Translations under genes and position numbers: made by a program
Assembly: GCA_905147135.1 (NCBI GenBank)
Contig: LR990067.1
Location: 7,874,001-7,938,000 of the forward strand
Direction of reading: 5' to 3'
Origin: Blastobasis lacticolella
Lineage: Eukaryota; Arthropoda; Insecta; Lepidoptera; Blastobasidae
Length of the DNA: 64,000 nucleotides
Notes under the pieces: generated by a model
Databases searched by the model: none
What the model was told of the DNA's origin: nothing
What the model saw: only the letters and a program-made list of their open reading frames with translations
Shown here: piece by piece, positions 8,931 to 21,459 of the stretch
Numbering within the stretch: the stretch's first letter is position 1
How the letters are laid out: the number at the start of each line of letters is the position of its first letter

Positions 8931-10422
8931 ATAAGCGGATCCTCGTTCTTTGGCGATATAGGTGCATGTTGAGGCGGGCGCTAGAGGGTTGGCGATGCTC
9001 GGGGCGCCAACGCACGAGGTGGTTTTGAAATTTTATAGAATATTAGCTTTTGCCTTTTGACCTTGTCCGCGTGGAAATAGTTTTTAGGGCGGTAAGCGAC
9101 CATTTTAAATGACCTCACTAAAGTATGAAAGATTGTACTACCGAGAGGCCAAGCTGTATCTCTGGTTCTACCCAACCGAATTAGATGAAACATGGCCAAG
9201 ATTTTAAGTTGGACCCCCAACTATCAAACTGTGAAAACCCCATCAAAATGGATTCGGCGCCATTTCCATATTTCTTATAGTTTTGCTGGTCTGTGATGAT
9301 TCTACATCAATGTTCCAGTTTTCAAAATCAATTATACCTGTATAATTACACAGCAAAAAAAGTTTCATTCATATCCGTACCTTGGGGCGGGCCGTTCTTT
9401 ATTTTATGTCCATAAATTCAGAAAAATTAAAAAAAGAAAATATTTTATTTTTGAAATACATTCAATGTGACAAACAGACCCCTTTTTTACTGGTTTATTA
9501 TAGAGCAGTTTGGTATTGGAGTAGTGAACGAAATCGTGTTGAAAGAAATAGCCTTATGGAACTAAAAATACTCTACACATCGCAAATATGTCCTAAACAT
9601 CCTAAAAGCTGTAATAAAATCAGGCTGTGGTGTAATTATCAATTTAGGTAGGTCATGCGGTCATACATGCATGCCAATAGGTACCACACACACATTTCCA
9701 CACTAGAACCCACACACAAGTATTAAATACACAGCTGCTGGCTCCCAAAACGGAAAGCATGTAGGTAGAGATAATATGGAATAAATTTAATTGGCATTTG
9801 AACTTACGTTGAGTTATTCGTATGTTATGCGCTTCTAAACTATCTTTTTCTTCACTTCCAATTCTATACATTTTAGTGGAGTACAAACAATCACTTCGTT
9901 TTATTGTGGGACGAATAAAGAATGCACAGAAGTCGTAGTCAGAATGGAAAATGAAAATACGTAGGAACAACGTTGTTACTTGTTAAAAACTACGTAATAA
10001 AAATGTAGGTACCTAGCTACGTACCTACCGTGTCTCCTCCATTCACCGCGAAAAAAAAAGACGACACCAAATTATCAAATAAAATCTCATTAAAATGAAT
10101 AATTGCAGCTAAGATCAAATAAAAATTCAAAGTTTAGCATAATACTTATAAAAGAATTTCACTAATTACTGTTTTATTAGCAGTCGTTTTAGTTATAAAC
10201 TGACAAATTTCCAAATAACTAATAAAGCATTGTATTGTAAACAGTGGTGGGTCGGCCATTTGCACGGCGTGACAGAGAAATTTAGGTCCGTAATTTTACA
10301 CGGTTTAATTTTATACTAAAAGTTATCAAATGGCCACTAAAATATGCACATCTTACAGCATTCAGTTTATATTATACGATATTACATAGTGAAATAGTGT
10401 AATTTACCTGTGTTTGTTGCAG
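8931..10422. other. Non-coding, no gene seen
   Basis: AT-rich unique-looking sequence. No frame shows codon structure, conserved motifs or paired splice sites. It is either intergenic or CycT leader intron. Confidence 0.5.
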
Positions 10423-10775
10423 AACATCATTCTGTCACCGGAGTCATCACTACGTTAACCACAAAGTTTCACAATGGCGTACGCTTGAAAGACGAGAAAT
10501 ACCTAACAAATATTTCGTTTTGTGATGTAATTTTTCTACGCGTTGTTGTAGTTATTAGTGTTATCAAAAACTTTATTTTAATTCATACTGATTATAAACA
10601 GTTTGTTTCGTGCTTACTACTTAGAAATGACAAGTTTTTAATAATTGAATCATTCAAATGTTAACGTGGTCAACATCCGGCAATCGCTGTCATAGCGCTG
10701 TCCCTTTCCCACTCACGCACGTAGACGGAGCCGAGCTATCCGTCGTGCTTTGGCAGTCATTGGAACATCCGTTCA
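10423..10775 (+). other. Probable CycT 5' UTR with upstream ORFs
   Basis: It follows a good acceptor (TTGTTGCAG). It contains a tiny upstream ORF in good context at 10474 (ATG, three codons, stop), a start-stop ATGTAA at about 10525, and an out-of-frame ATG at 10658 whose frame overlaps the CycT start. If transcription begins as far upstream as 10423, translation of CycT would be dampened. A start site nearer 10690, in the GC-richer stretch, would avoid this. Confidence 0.4.
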
Positions 10776-10924
10776 ATGGCTGGTGGACAAGAAAAATGGT
10801 ATTTTTCAAAAGATCAACTACTGAGTTCTCCAAGCAGAAAATGCGGTTTAGATGCAGATAAGGAGCTGGCATACCGGCAGCAGGCCGCAAACCTCATCCA
10901 GGATATGGGCCAGCGGCTTCAAGT
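10776..10924 (+). CDS. CycT: Cyclin T (P-TEFb subunit), coding exon 1
   Basis: Cyclin T pairs with CDK9 to form P-TEFb, the kinase that phosphorylates the RNA polymerase II tail and negative elongation factors to release paused polymerase in the nucleus. The gene has eight coding exons with consistent phases, giving 813 residues: cyclin fold at about 8-250, basic and Pro-rich tail after. This exon gives residues 1-49 plus two bases of V50. The N-terminal signature [17 protein letters not shown] and the [20 protein letters not shown] helix are close to animal CycT1. The start ATG (TTCAATGG) is the first in frame after a TAG at 10722. The donor is AAGT|GTATCC. It is followed by an intron of 8.7 kb. 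Confidence 0.96.
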
Positions 10925-12984
10925 GTATCCTTTTCAAAATAGTGGTGGTTACAGTGCAATGTTTTTGTCGAGTCATGTGGTCGAAATGCTTTCAAATGGC
11001 TCCAAAACGTGTATTTATTAGTGATAACATCATTATCTATCACTATCGAATGTTAAAATGATGTTTCAAAGTGTCGTGACGGTGTTTTCTGTGTGGAAAG
11101 TTATGATGAAACATCGCCGTGCAGACGGCGTCACTGTTGAACTTTCGCTTTGATGACTGGGATTTCCCGCAGTCCCTTGAGTAATGCTGCTTTGTATCGA
11201 GGTATGTGAAGATATTGTTGTTAATTTATCGCGTTAGTAACATGGGCAAGTTGTATTTAGGTTAGGGTTGCGCGTGATGGCGTGGTTTTGTAGGTCAGTG
11301 CTCTCTTGCCAGCTGCTCAGTCGGCGGCAAGGCGGGAACGCGTGTGTGTGACGTAGGGCCGTCTGGTGATCGACCTGTCTGCCCTCCCGCTAAATTTATC
11401 AGTTACTCGGAATTTGCGCACCAATCTTGCAACAAAATGCTCGCCGCTCGTTTTCCTGGTAGCCTGCTTTTTTCTTCCTGTCTCATATATAGACACCGAC
11501 AATCTCGGACGAGAATAATATGGTTTTCCCCTCTGTAGTGGTTATTTCTACAATTTATTATCCTGTTGAAAACGTTCGGTTCTCTGTTGCTCTTGTATTT
11601 TACAAGATCAAGCTTCGGTTATTCTGGGCACCTTTTTTACTCATATAGTTGTCTAAATTCCTTGTAACTGTGTAGATTTTATTGTTATCATAGTCTCAAG
11701 TTCAAGTATGGAACATAAACATTCCACAATAACTACTATACTGATAAGGCTTACTTACCATGCTGCTATGTTGGTATATACTACTCGAATACAAGGACGA
11801 ATAAAATGCCAGCGTTGAAAAATAGTACATAGATTACCTAGGTACAAATTGAAATGGAATGTTAAATGAAATCGTTATTCATTCTATCCCAAATAATACA
11901 TACATATATTATCCCAAAAAATTTCCCCATGTAACATACACCAAATCCTTGCTACATGTTGATAAAATGGTTTGATAATAATAATAATATATATACTAAC
12001 ATAATAAAACAACAAACGGAAAAGTGAATACAATTATGTATTTCCCAGAAGTCACTTTTAAATAAATGACATGATAATATTTAAATTTCAATACTATGCT
12101 GTGTCGGATGTTCTTTTAAGATATGTTGGGGTTATCTCTAAAGAAATATTGTTATAGGTATGATATCACGTTTGTTTTTGATTAGATAAGCATTCATACA
12201 TGCAGATATCGTACTTTCATTATCGGCTTTCCTCTTTCTAAGTTTCATGAAAATAATTGATTGAAATGTTAATATTTTTGACTGGACGTCCAAGGCCATA
12301 AACTACCAACTTGGGCTTAAGGTGATTCTTATTAAATTCCATTTTCAGTGCTCTCTCATTTAACTTAATATTCGATAGGATATTATTAATTTAATATTTG
12401 ACATGTTGTTAGGGTTTTCATTTTATGGTTTCTAAATTCAAAATAGGTACAGGGTGCCAATGGGTACTTAAGACTGTTCAGAGATGAAATAAGGTTCACC
12501 AGGGTGTTCCACTGAGGACCCATCTAAGCTTTTGAATCATTTTTAGTTTATGGTCCACTGCAAAAAATGTCTACTACTGGTGATTAGTGATTTTGGTAAC
12601 TTTAGTCTCGTAGTTAGGTGCAGAATGACTCTTTCCGAAACAACCTCTGGTTGTTCTCATAACAAATGTTTCTGGGTTAAACCATGGACAGACAGACCAA
12701 ATCTATAAGGGTTCTTTGTTTTACTACATAAATTTTAGGGGAAAAACATTTTGGTTAAGAAACATTTTTGGGAATGAACATTTTAGGTAAATAACAATTT
12801 TGGGTAGGGAAATGTTGCTCTTAAATGCTGCCTCCTGCAATTCTGTTTGTTTGGTTCTGGACATACATCTTCTAGAAACTTCAAAGCATTGTCATCAATG
12901 TGGATAAGGTTCAAAACATAGTGCTAATCTCAAATTTTAGATGTTGAGATCATGAACTTGTTTGCTACTCCAAATACTATATTA
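10925..12984. other. CycT intron 1, repeat-poor part
   Basis: AT-rich sequence without recognised exons. Short ATA microsatellite runs occur near 11975. Nothing else supportable was seen. Confidence 0.5.
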
Positions 12985-13225
12985 TACTAGCTTATACTAG
13001 TTCACTGCTGGACATAGGCCTCACCCAATGAACGCTAATGCACCATATCCTCAGTTTACCGTATTCAGAATCCACCTGCATCCTTTTGCAAATCTACACT
13101 CCATCTGGCTGGAGGCTGTCCCTTGCTGAGTTGCTGCACTCATGAACAACTTATTTACCCCAGTGATTATCAATTCTTCGGCAGATATGGCCAGCCCACT
13201 GCCACTTCAGCTTACTAATTCTGTG
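12985..13225 (-). mobile_element. LINE (RTE-like) fragment
   Basis: The minus strand encodes RISKLKWQWAGHICRR, the end of an RTE/BovB-type reverse transcriptase frame. It is followed by the widespread lepidopteran tail containing GGCCTATGTCCAGCAGTGAA. Stops interrupt the rest. Confidence 0.7.
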
Positions 13226-13977
13226 CACTATTATGGGTACTTATGTAGGCTTATGTAGTATGTATTAAAACACACAAACAATTTAATTATTTTTTCCATA
13301 AATTGTTGTAAGTCCTAACATCATATTGGCTTGTCCTAGGTACTGGCAAAACTGGTGTTGCTTTGGATCACAGCATAGATTGTGGTTGTGGCTGAATAGG
13401 CTTTGCACCAGTAGAAATAAAGTATAAAGTATAAATAAATAAATATAAATAAGTAGGAGTCCCACAATTTTTACAAATGTTGTAGTTTGTTGTAGTGTGT
13501 TCTATGTTTTTGTAGTGTTGAGTCTCAATATTTTTCAGCATTTTCTATACCTAAATGTCTGAAATCACTAGTGAACTGATGCTCTTTTAAAGGATAGATT
13601 CCTTATTCTTAAAGGTTGTTATTCGCACCCTATTGGTTATGTAGATCTTACACTAACTATTTTAGTGTATTTTAGCTGAAAGTATGATGTTTAAGAAATA
13701 ATTCAACTTAATATTCTCATTTTATTTAGTTGAAACTGTAATTAACTTAGTATGTTTCAAATCATAAGGAAATACATGAACCTGCTAATGGACATTTTAT
13801 TCTCAAGTAAAATAACCTTGGAAAACATTTAGTTAACATTTGATAAGAATTTTCGAGGTCACTGAATTAAAATTTTAAGCATTTTTAAAAAATATGTGAG
13901 ACTGATAATGTGTGGCCTCGTGTTGAAATAATGATTGTGAAAATGACTCTTTTTAGGTACTTAATCATTTAGGTATT

Positions 13978-14358
13978 AGGAGCATTGGTTGCCGTGTGGT
14001 TAAGGTATCTGACATGTAAGTTAGTGGTACCTTTTTTTTTTTTATATACGGTAGGCAAACAGGCAAGCGGGCCACCTGATGGAAAGTGGTCACCACTGCC
14101 TATAGACATTAGCAACACCAAGAGTATCGCTAATGCGTTGCCCACCTCTATAACACGTTGCTCTGGCAGCAAAAAGCAAATGCCACTCCACTGCCAAAGC
14201 CACGGTTCCCCAAATCCCCACCCCATGGAGTCCATGGTTCGAATCCCATTGTGGCCATGTACTAATGACTCTTTTCTGAGTTCAATGCTAACCGATGCTC
14301 TTACGGTGAGGGAAAACATTGTTTTGAAACCTGCACATTCAGATGACTGAATGTGTTA
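13978..14358 (+). mobile_element. SINE family B copy with an inserted repeat fragment
   Basis: The tRNA-like head (GTTGCCGTGTGGTTAAGGTA) is separated by about 170 bp of another repeat (GGCAAACAGGCAAGCGGGCC) from the rest of the SINE (GGTTCGAATCCC, CTTACGGTGAGGGAAAAC, AAACCTGCACATTCAG). Confidence 0.7.
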
Positions 14359-14924
14359 CTGTAAAAAAGCTGATAAATATTTATCCAAAATTTTATTTTG
14401 AAAGGGTGAATCCATTATTTAGAACACTAAATTTTGTCCATATGGTAGTAATACATAAAAAAATTCTGTTAAACTCGAGCTACAATTCTTAGATTTATTA
14501 GAATGTCTGGTGCCAAAATCATATTAAAAACCTACGCAGTGACAGACATCCCAAAGAATAGACACTAAATTGTCTGGAAAGTCCGAACCAACCTTGAGAG
14601 GCCCAGTATACACAAGTGTCCAAATTTAAACCAACTTCCTACAACACAAAGAGATTTCGCATTTTACCACAGTTCTGCTTTTCGATAATGGTAACAATAT
14701 AGTTCCACGGAAAAATATGCTATTACAGATGTTTGAAACGACACAATAGGTACCTGCCCTTTCCAGAACTTAACAATGGGTGGCCTTTTTTTTGTGAACA
14801 CTGCAAAGTGTGCCGTTGAATAAGCTGATGTAAGTTTAAACAAGTGCCTTGCACTTTTCCTGGCAGCAATTGACAAGGATTTGCTTTACATATCTGAGGC
14901 GGCTATGATATCACTATCACTACA

Positions 14925-15117
14925 TAGTATAAAACAATGTCGCTTTCTCTGTCCCTATGTCCCTTTGTATGCTTAAATCTTTGAAACTACGCAACGGATT
15001 TTGATGCGGTTTTCAACAAAACATAGAGCGATTCACGAGGAAGGTTTATAAGCAAGAAAAAAGGGTAAGTAGGGGTAAAGCAGGTGTCCGCGAACGAAGT
15101 CGCGCCGGGTCCACTAG
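14925..15117 (+). mobile_element. Non-autonomous Helitron-like element
   Basis: It shares TGTCGCTTTCTCTGTCCCTA, AACTACGCAACGGATTTTGA and the 3' end CGAACGAAGTCGCGCCGGGT followed by CCACTAG with the copy at 7421-7654. Confidence 0.75.
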
Positions 15118-15204
15118 TTGTTGATAAAACTATATTTTCGTCAATATCTTTTTTTGTTGGTTGTGCTGTGCTCTCGCACGCTAGGGCACGGCTTAAGCGT
15201 TACA

Positions 15205-16190
15205 TGATCCATGACTCGGTAGATCAGGTAAATTATAGTAGAGCAACTGTCATCTAACTCCCGCGCGGCATTTTCTACTGGCGTAGTGTAATAAACAGTC
15301 AAAATTGTATTGTATAGTAATTGGCCCGCCGTATAAAGAGAATTTCTCGCAAAATTGCACATATTTGTTGACGTTGCTCGTCCGTATCACTGAATTCGCT
15401 ATAGTGTAAACAGTCACTCTCTGGGCGTTTGCCACACGCCTCTGAACTTGCGCTCGCCACTCGCCACTGTCCTTGACCAATGTAAATTGGGCATTAAAAC
15501 GCAACTGCCCGGCCCATACCCCACGAAACAAACGGTTTCTCCAGCGTTCGCTCCAGGACACTGCACAAGTCAAGCGCGCTCCACATGTGGACAGTTCCGC
15601 GGGAACACGAGAATGTAGAGGTAGTATTCGTGTAGTCCCGTGCATATTTGGCATGTCTCGCCTATTTCATAGACTAAGTAGAGATAGTTTGTTGTCGTCT
15701 CGATTCGATCGATTTTATATTTATATTCCTAGCGCTTTTTCCCGTAACAGGTTCGGGGTACTCTCGACCATGATCCAGGATATTAGTAGAACAAGTAATT
15801 ACAGTAGAGAAGCTGCCGACACCTCTGTGACCCTGTTTACAGTAGATTACGGATATTACACCGATGAATCGATAAAATGTCGCGCGTTTTGACACCACCA
15901 TATCCCTAATAGACGAGAATGTAGAGGGTCGACCAAAGTCCCGCCAAAGTTTCGCCGGAAGTTTCGGCGAACATGTGGAGCGCGCTTCAGTTCTGGCAGT
16001 TTGGCATGATCTGAAGGGCGGTGGATCGACCACGTTCGATCCGTGTCACCGAAAGAGTACTCGTTTGGCACCGCCTGGTGCTGCTTGTGTTGTGGGCTTA
16101 CGGGCGTAAAAGGCTGCGGTGACTGCTTACCATCAGGCAGGCCGTAAGCTTGTTTGCCACCGTAGTGGTATAACAAAAAAACCCACAGTC
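15205..16190. repeat. Mosaic of repeat fragments
   Basis: Contains SINE B scraps (15205-15260, 15765-15840) and two copies in opposite orientation of GCGCGCTCCACATGTGGACA-like sequence (about 15578 and 15970). The latter suggest a decayed terminal-inverted-repeat element bracketing the block. Long open frames here carry no known motif. Confidence 0.5.
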
Positions 16191-16923
16191 CGCGCATTTC
16201 CGGCAAGTGTAACTCTGATAATATACAGTTATTGGCGTAAATTGCGTAGAACAAAGCAAAACAGAACTCTTATCTGCTTTTGCAAATAGAATAGGTACAT
16301 AATTAACAAATAATAGTGTTGATATATTATTTTAAAATGCTTTGCTTTAATTAGGTAACTAAATGAAACAAATTATTTGAGCTTGACAATTTATAAACTA
16401 TGCCATTACGAATAAATAAGTTAAATAGGCACGCAGTGCAATGTATGTATGAGTCACAAATTCTCATTAATCCACGTTGTGTGAGTCAAATGTTTTGATA
16501 GGTACACACACACGGACACACCTGTGTATACATTATACAACGGTTTTGTGAAATGCCTACTTATCCACGACAATGATTCACGCATCTGACCTTGTTTTTT
16601 TTTCGCTGACATTTACTTTGGCCTAGAATGCCCTCTTCTTGCTACTTTGCGGTAAATTGTCATCACAAGACGTCATGAAAATCATTTTGCACGTCTAGAT
16701 GCAAAATCTATATTATCAAATACTTACGTCATACTGGTGCAACAATGCTGAGTAGGTGAGATTCGAACCCGGGCATCTAGCAACGCTGGTGCTGTCGTTA
16801 CTCGGTCGCTACAGTTTCACACCTTTTCTTTTTCTTTTGTTATGTAATTTTCTTCCGCAACGTCATCCGAATTGTCTGTCTGCTCGTGAACCAGAACGTT
16901 GCAGCATTTAGGGGTTCATCTTA

Positions 16924-17190
16924 TTGTTCACGTGCCCTTTTTATTATCGAACAACGAGGGGGACAAAAGATCGTCATCCATTTATGGTAGACGTCCCACC
17001 GTCTCGTACTAAGCGTTTTGCATCCACTTTTCTTATGCGCACTGCAAAGGACTGGAACTCTCTGCCTGAGTCATTGTTCCCCGATAAGTATAACCTTGGG
17101 GTCTTCAAATCGAGAGTGAATAGGCACGCATGCTACATCTTCGACCTCATCGTCGCTTTCCATCAGGTGAGTTGAGGTCAAATGCAAGCC
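16924..17190 (+). mobile_element. LINE reverse-transcriptase C-terminal fragment
   Basis: The plus strand reads [20 protein letters not shown], then [20 protein letters not shown] and FKSRVNRH. This is the well-known end of a jockey/R1-type reverse transcriptase in insects. It is truncated at the 5' end. Confidence 0.8.
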
Positions 17191-17194
17191 TATT

Positions 17195-17460
17195 GACAAT
17201 AAAAATCGGTGTTTTTAACCTTCTGCGAAAAAATAGGGGTGTTATAAGTTCGACGTGTGTATATGTGGCTTTGTGTATCTGTCTGTGGTATCGTAGGTCA
17301 CGAACTGATGAACGGATTTGGATGCGGTTTTCTCTATTTCAAAGACAGTTTAATCGAGACGGTTCTTAGGTTTGTTTTATTGAAATCGGTTCAGTAGTTC
17401 AGAAAATATTTGAGTGTACGTGAGTCGGAACTTTTTCTGTCGGTTAGGTTATTCTAAAAT
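17195..17460 (+). repeat. Dispersed repeat shared with 33790-34025
   Basis: Both copies contain a conserved order of GATGCGGTTTTCT, CAGTTTAATCGA, ATTGAAATCGGTTCAGTAGT (or a near match) and GAAAATATTTGAGT. It is a common non-coding lepidopteran repeat of unknown class. Confidence 0.6.
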
Positions 17461-18326
17461 GCTTCCCGCTTAATGTTTGGATATTTATCGCGGCACTCGC
17501 CTTAATGACAACAATCATTAATGACCGATATCTTTGTAATGACTATTTGTTATGAATGCGATTATTCTTTCTTCATTTAGTTTTTGTTCCATTTCACTTT
17601 ACATTGCCAACGTATATTGGTCAATATACGTATGGTCTTAATTTTCATAGCTTGAATTGAATTTAAATAGTCATTCGGCGTGTTTGTTTGTCGTTATGCG
17701 TAGAGAGGCGATCGTTACAGGACGATAGAATTGACAACAGAAAATTTCAGTCGTAATATTTAGCATGCCTTTTCTTTGGCAAATTGAACGCCATCTGGCA
17801 TGTGCTCTGCCTATTCGAGATCTTCGCTTTTGGCATTAATCTTTGTCCCCTCAATGTCGAAATTCTATCAACAGTTTACATTGAAACGAGTATACACGGC
17901 TTGATAATCCATCAACCCGCGGCACGTGTAGACCGATGTGTTTGTCTTCGTGCGCTAACCTAAAATACACATCTGCGTATCAGGCGACGGTCTTTATCGC
18001 GCTATGAAGAGCTATGTACGAGGTGACCAGCTAGCTCTATCTATTTGCTATGAACTGAGCGAGACGCAGCACAATCTGGGGCGAAAACGGCCGTTATGTT
18101 ATGTAAATAGGTCTGTGTCGTCCAAAAATTGTGAGCAGTAGGTACTACTAATACTAATACCAGATTAGAATTGGCGCGTGGCGGGAAATGGGACATGTTT
18201 TATCACCAGGATACAGACTAATCAGTTGTCGATCTGCCTGCCTGATTGCCTGATTAGAGATAATTGTAATCCAATAATAGATTACTTAAATTAATCTACA
18301 GTATTCTTGCCGCCAGCCGGACCGAC

Positions 18327-18382
18327 AGAAGCTTGCTGTCCCTCTCATTCCGCATAAAGTATGAACGGGACAGCAAGCTTCT
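18327..18382. repeat. Short foldback
   Basis: Perfect 16-bp arms AGAAGCTTGCTGTCCC and GGGACAGCAAGCTTCT are separated by 24 bases. It could be a MITE remnant. Confidence 0.6.
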
Positions 18383-18389
18383 ATCTCGC

Positions 18390-19639
18390 GTGTTTTACTT
18401 TTACACTTACTCATCTCATGCTACCCCGGAAGATGTGCTCTTGTCATCTTGCCATGATGACACAAGAAGGAGGTGGCGCCCTTTGAATTCCAGCTTATAT
18501 TTGATACGTAGTTTGATAGCTTGACACGGTTGTGCTCGATGGATAGTATGCGTAACGTGCGCTCTTTTATGTGATTTCTGTCGTCATCATCTTAGCGCTC
18601 AATCCTGGCTTCTGCCAGGGTTCGGTTTCTAATGCTTTCTCCTTCACTTCGCCCAGTCTACGGCATACAGGTGGCTAACAATTAATACTAATCATTACGT
18701 AGTATAAAACCTTTGGCACGACATTAGAAAGGTTCGAGAAATATTTCATCTGACGTTTCATCATGCAGGTTTTGAAAACACCATCACGGCACTTTATTTA
18801 TTTATTTTACGTTTTTTTTGTTCGTAATTTTATGGCCAAGCATTCGACCGCATTCTTTTATCCATGTATATGAAATGTGTTTATATCATGTACTTTACAG
18901 CTGGACCAAAGAGTACAAAACGTAACTCCCCTGAAGTAAATACATTTTTGTTAAAAATTAATCTCCTTCCAACGAATTTACTCGATATATCATTTTGTTC
19001 TTATACCGTTTACCAAGGTCGTCCGCTTAGGCGTCTGCGAGACTGGTTAAACAGTCTCCGATTGAAATGTAATGAAATGAAAGACCTTTATTGATTAACA
19101 AGGACGCAACATTACAACAATCACATAACAAATTACAAAATCAATAAATCGATCGAAATTGCTGTGCTGTAGCACACCCCGCACTCCTTGCCAACGAAAG
19201 AACCTCACTCAGCATGAGCCACGGCCAGAGCCGCAGCGCTGATCTTCCGCGAGTCCCGCGAAGTGAGGTCTATAAATAAATAATCAATTTATTTCTCCAC
19301 AACAACGTATACATAATATTTTTATGTATTATGAAACAAGGTACATTATTAACATGTTGGATATGTATACATATTTGTGGCGACTGGTGCCTGAACTAGG
19401 GAAACCTGTGCTACAGGTCACCAGGTCTCCACCCCAGAGCAAACTGTCTTATTATGTTTAATTTAAATATACTATAGAGAAGAATGTGCAAACTAGAAGC
19501 AGGAAGTATAACGCTACGGTGCACCCCATGACCGTTACTGAACTTTGTGTTCCAGCTGTAGGTACTGCTACTTTGACAATGTTTATCTTATCTCTGTTCC
19601 CCATGAACATGTGAATTTCCTTAACCAAGCACTCAACAG
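18390..19639. other. CycT intron 1, 3' part
   Basis: No gene seen. It contains repeat scraps and ends in the acceptor CACTCAACAG before exon 2. Confidence 0.5.
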
Positions 19640-19757
19640 GTCTCAGCTATGCATCAACACGGCAATAGTGTACATGCACCGGTTCTACGCGTTCCATTCG
19701 TTCACGCAGTTCCACCGGAACGCGATCGCCGCGGCGGCGCTCTTCCTCGCCGCAAAG
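19640..19757 (+). CDS. CycT: Cyclin T, coding exon 2
   Basis: It completes V50 and adds 39 codons ([16 protein letters not shown] to AALFLAAK), the central helices of the first cyclin fold including the hydrophobic AIVYMHRFY and ALFLAAK core. Acceptor CAACAG|G, donor AAG|GTATGG, ending in phase 0. Confidence 0.96.
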
Positions 19758-19799
19758 GTATGGGGGAAGACCCGTTTTTTTTAGAAGTTGTTTTTTATG

Positions 19800-20360
19800 T
19801 CATACGTGAGCGTCGGTGGTCAGTGGTTACGGTATCCGCTCCCACTGCGGCCATGTATTAATGACTCTTTTCTGAGTCATGTAGAGCTCGTCTAATTTAA
19901 AATGACGCGCCCCACTATCGCATTAACGCACACAAGCAACTTTAAAATATGGACGCAATACATATACAAATGCCGTTGTCATTGGTCATTCAGTTGCCGG
20001 TGAGATTCAAACGTCGGAGCACGCGCCGTTCATTGGCTCCCACACAGATGAAGTGTCGTTATTATTATTTGCACTCACACATCGAAATCAACTAACTAAG
20101 TAGTGGGGCGCGTCATCTTAAACTAGACGAGCTCTACATTAGTTGAATGCTAACCGATGCTCTTACGGTCAGGGAAAACATCGTGATTAAACCTGATCCA
20201 ATGTGTTCATGTTCCCCTGTCAACAGGGTCACGGAGGTCAGCTGGCAGTCGCTCCACTGTAATTACCTGATCTGCCAAATCTTAAATCATGATCAAGGCA
20301 GACCCCCGGGCCCTCGCGCGTTAGAGCACTACCGGGGCATTAAAGCCAAGATTTTTTTTT
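19800..20360 (+). mobile_element. SINE family B copy split by a MITE
   Basis: The SINE reads GGTCAGTGGTTACGGTATCC and TGCGGCCATGTATTAATGAC before the insertion. It resumes as AGTTGAATGCTAACCGATGC, CAGCTGGCAGTCGCTCCACT and GGCAGACCCCCGGGCCCTCG after it. Confidence 0.75.
19880..20138. mobile_element. MITE nested in a SINE
   Basis: Terminal inverted repeats of about 38 bp: TGTAGAGCTCGTCTAATTTA with GACGCGCCCCACT on the left, and AGTGGGGCGCGTC with ACTAGACGAGCTCTACA on the right. The interior is non-coding. Confidence 0.85.
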
Positions 20361-20469
20361 ATGTTATACGGTTGACAATTTGTCACCGTTGCCCGTAGTT
20401 ATTACATTATCATAATACCCGTTATATTATATTGGACGAAGATTGGTTATCCATATCTGTTCAGCTGTA

Positions 20470-20640
20470 GTAGTAATCTTGGCGTTAATGTCCCGTTTGT
20501 GCTCTTGCGCACGGCCCGGTTTCCGCCTTGACCATGATTCAGGATTTGGCAGATCAGGTAATTACGGTAGAGCGACTGCCGTCTGACCTCCGTGACCCTG
20601 TTAGCAGGGGAATCTGCCCAGATTCGATCATGGTTACAGG
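20470..20640 (-). mobile_element. SINE family B fragment
   Basis: Minus-orientation copy: CCATGATTCAGGATTTGGCA, CAGATCAGGTAATTACGGTA and CCTGTTAGCAGGGGAATCTG. Confidence 0.7.
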
Positions 20641-20829
20641 TTTTCTTTTATGCTACGCAGTGACAAACAAGCAGATAGCCCAGCTGATGGTAAGCGGTAA
20701 CTGTTCCCAATAACATCTACAGGTGCGTTGTCACTGTGAGGAATAAGATAAAATGCCTTGTGCCTATAATTGCGCTGGCTACCTATTCTTCGAACCATAA
20801 CACAACAATGCAAGCACTGTTTATCATCA

Positions 20830-21030
20830 TCATCTTGACGTTATATCCCGGTTGCGCCTCCGCCCCACACGCGAGGGCCAAGGGTCCGCCATCTCTACTC
20901 CTGGCCCACCTCGCTCGGTCTTCGGCATCCTTGGTGGTGAGCTTATAGGCACGCCTTTCATTCTTGACGACGTCAAGCCATCGCTTCTTGGGTCGACCTC
21001 TCCTTCCCGTGCCCGGCAGGGGCAATCATT
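20830..21030 (-). mobile_element. LINE reverse-transcriptase C-terminal fragment
   Basis: The minus strand encodes [16 protein letters not shown], then YKLTTKDAEDRARWARSRD. This is the typical end of an RTE-type polyprotein. It lies about 100 bp upstream of CycT exon 3. Confidence 0.75.
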
Positions 21031-21125
21031 GCTGCTTGGAGAGAAATAAGGCGGTGGTACACACCCAGGCAGATGTCCCACCACCTAATCATACGCTGTA
21101 TCTAAAGCATCTCCCATACCCTCAG

Positions 21126-21233
21126 GTGGAGGAGCAGCCTCGCAAGCTGGAGTACGTGATCAAGGTGGCGCACGTCTGCCTGCACCGCGGCGAGAGCGTG
21201 GGAGCCCTGGCGAATGAACAGTACCAAGAACAG
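21126..21233 (+). CDS. CycT: Cyclin T, coding exon 3
   Basis: Thirty-six codons in phase 0, from [20 protein letters not shown] to [17 protein letters not shown] spans the exon 2/3 junction and is a hallmark of transcriptional cyclins of the T group. Acceptor CCTCAG, donor CAG|GTACCT. Confidence 0.96.
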
Positions 21234-21459
21234 GTACCTATCTATGCGAATTCTTTTTGATGGTTCGTCACGTAACCTATACTAAATTTAAGTGAGTAAG
21301 TAAAATCTCGTTATTGCACCCACAAAAGAAAAATATAACAATTTATATGCGCGCAAAGGCGGCCTTATCGCTTTGTTTATGTTTCCATTCTTTCGTCAAC
21401 GGTCGTGCGGCCATGGTCGTACGACGGACGTCGCCCGACCAATAGGAGTATTCATTCAG

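Noticed and set aside
10658..10861. Alternative CycT start or separate 67-codon gene
   Set aside because: Out of frame with the conserved WYFS segment; no motif.
15250..15892. Open frames of 134 and 139 residues on both strands
   Set aside because: They overlap repeat fragments on opposite strands, have no domain and no splice context.
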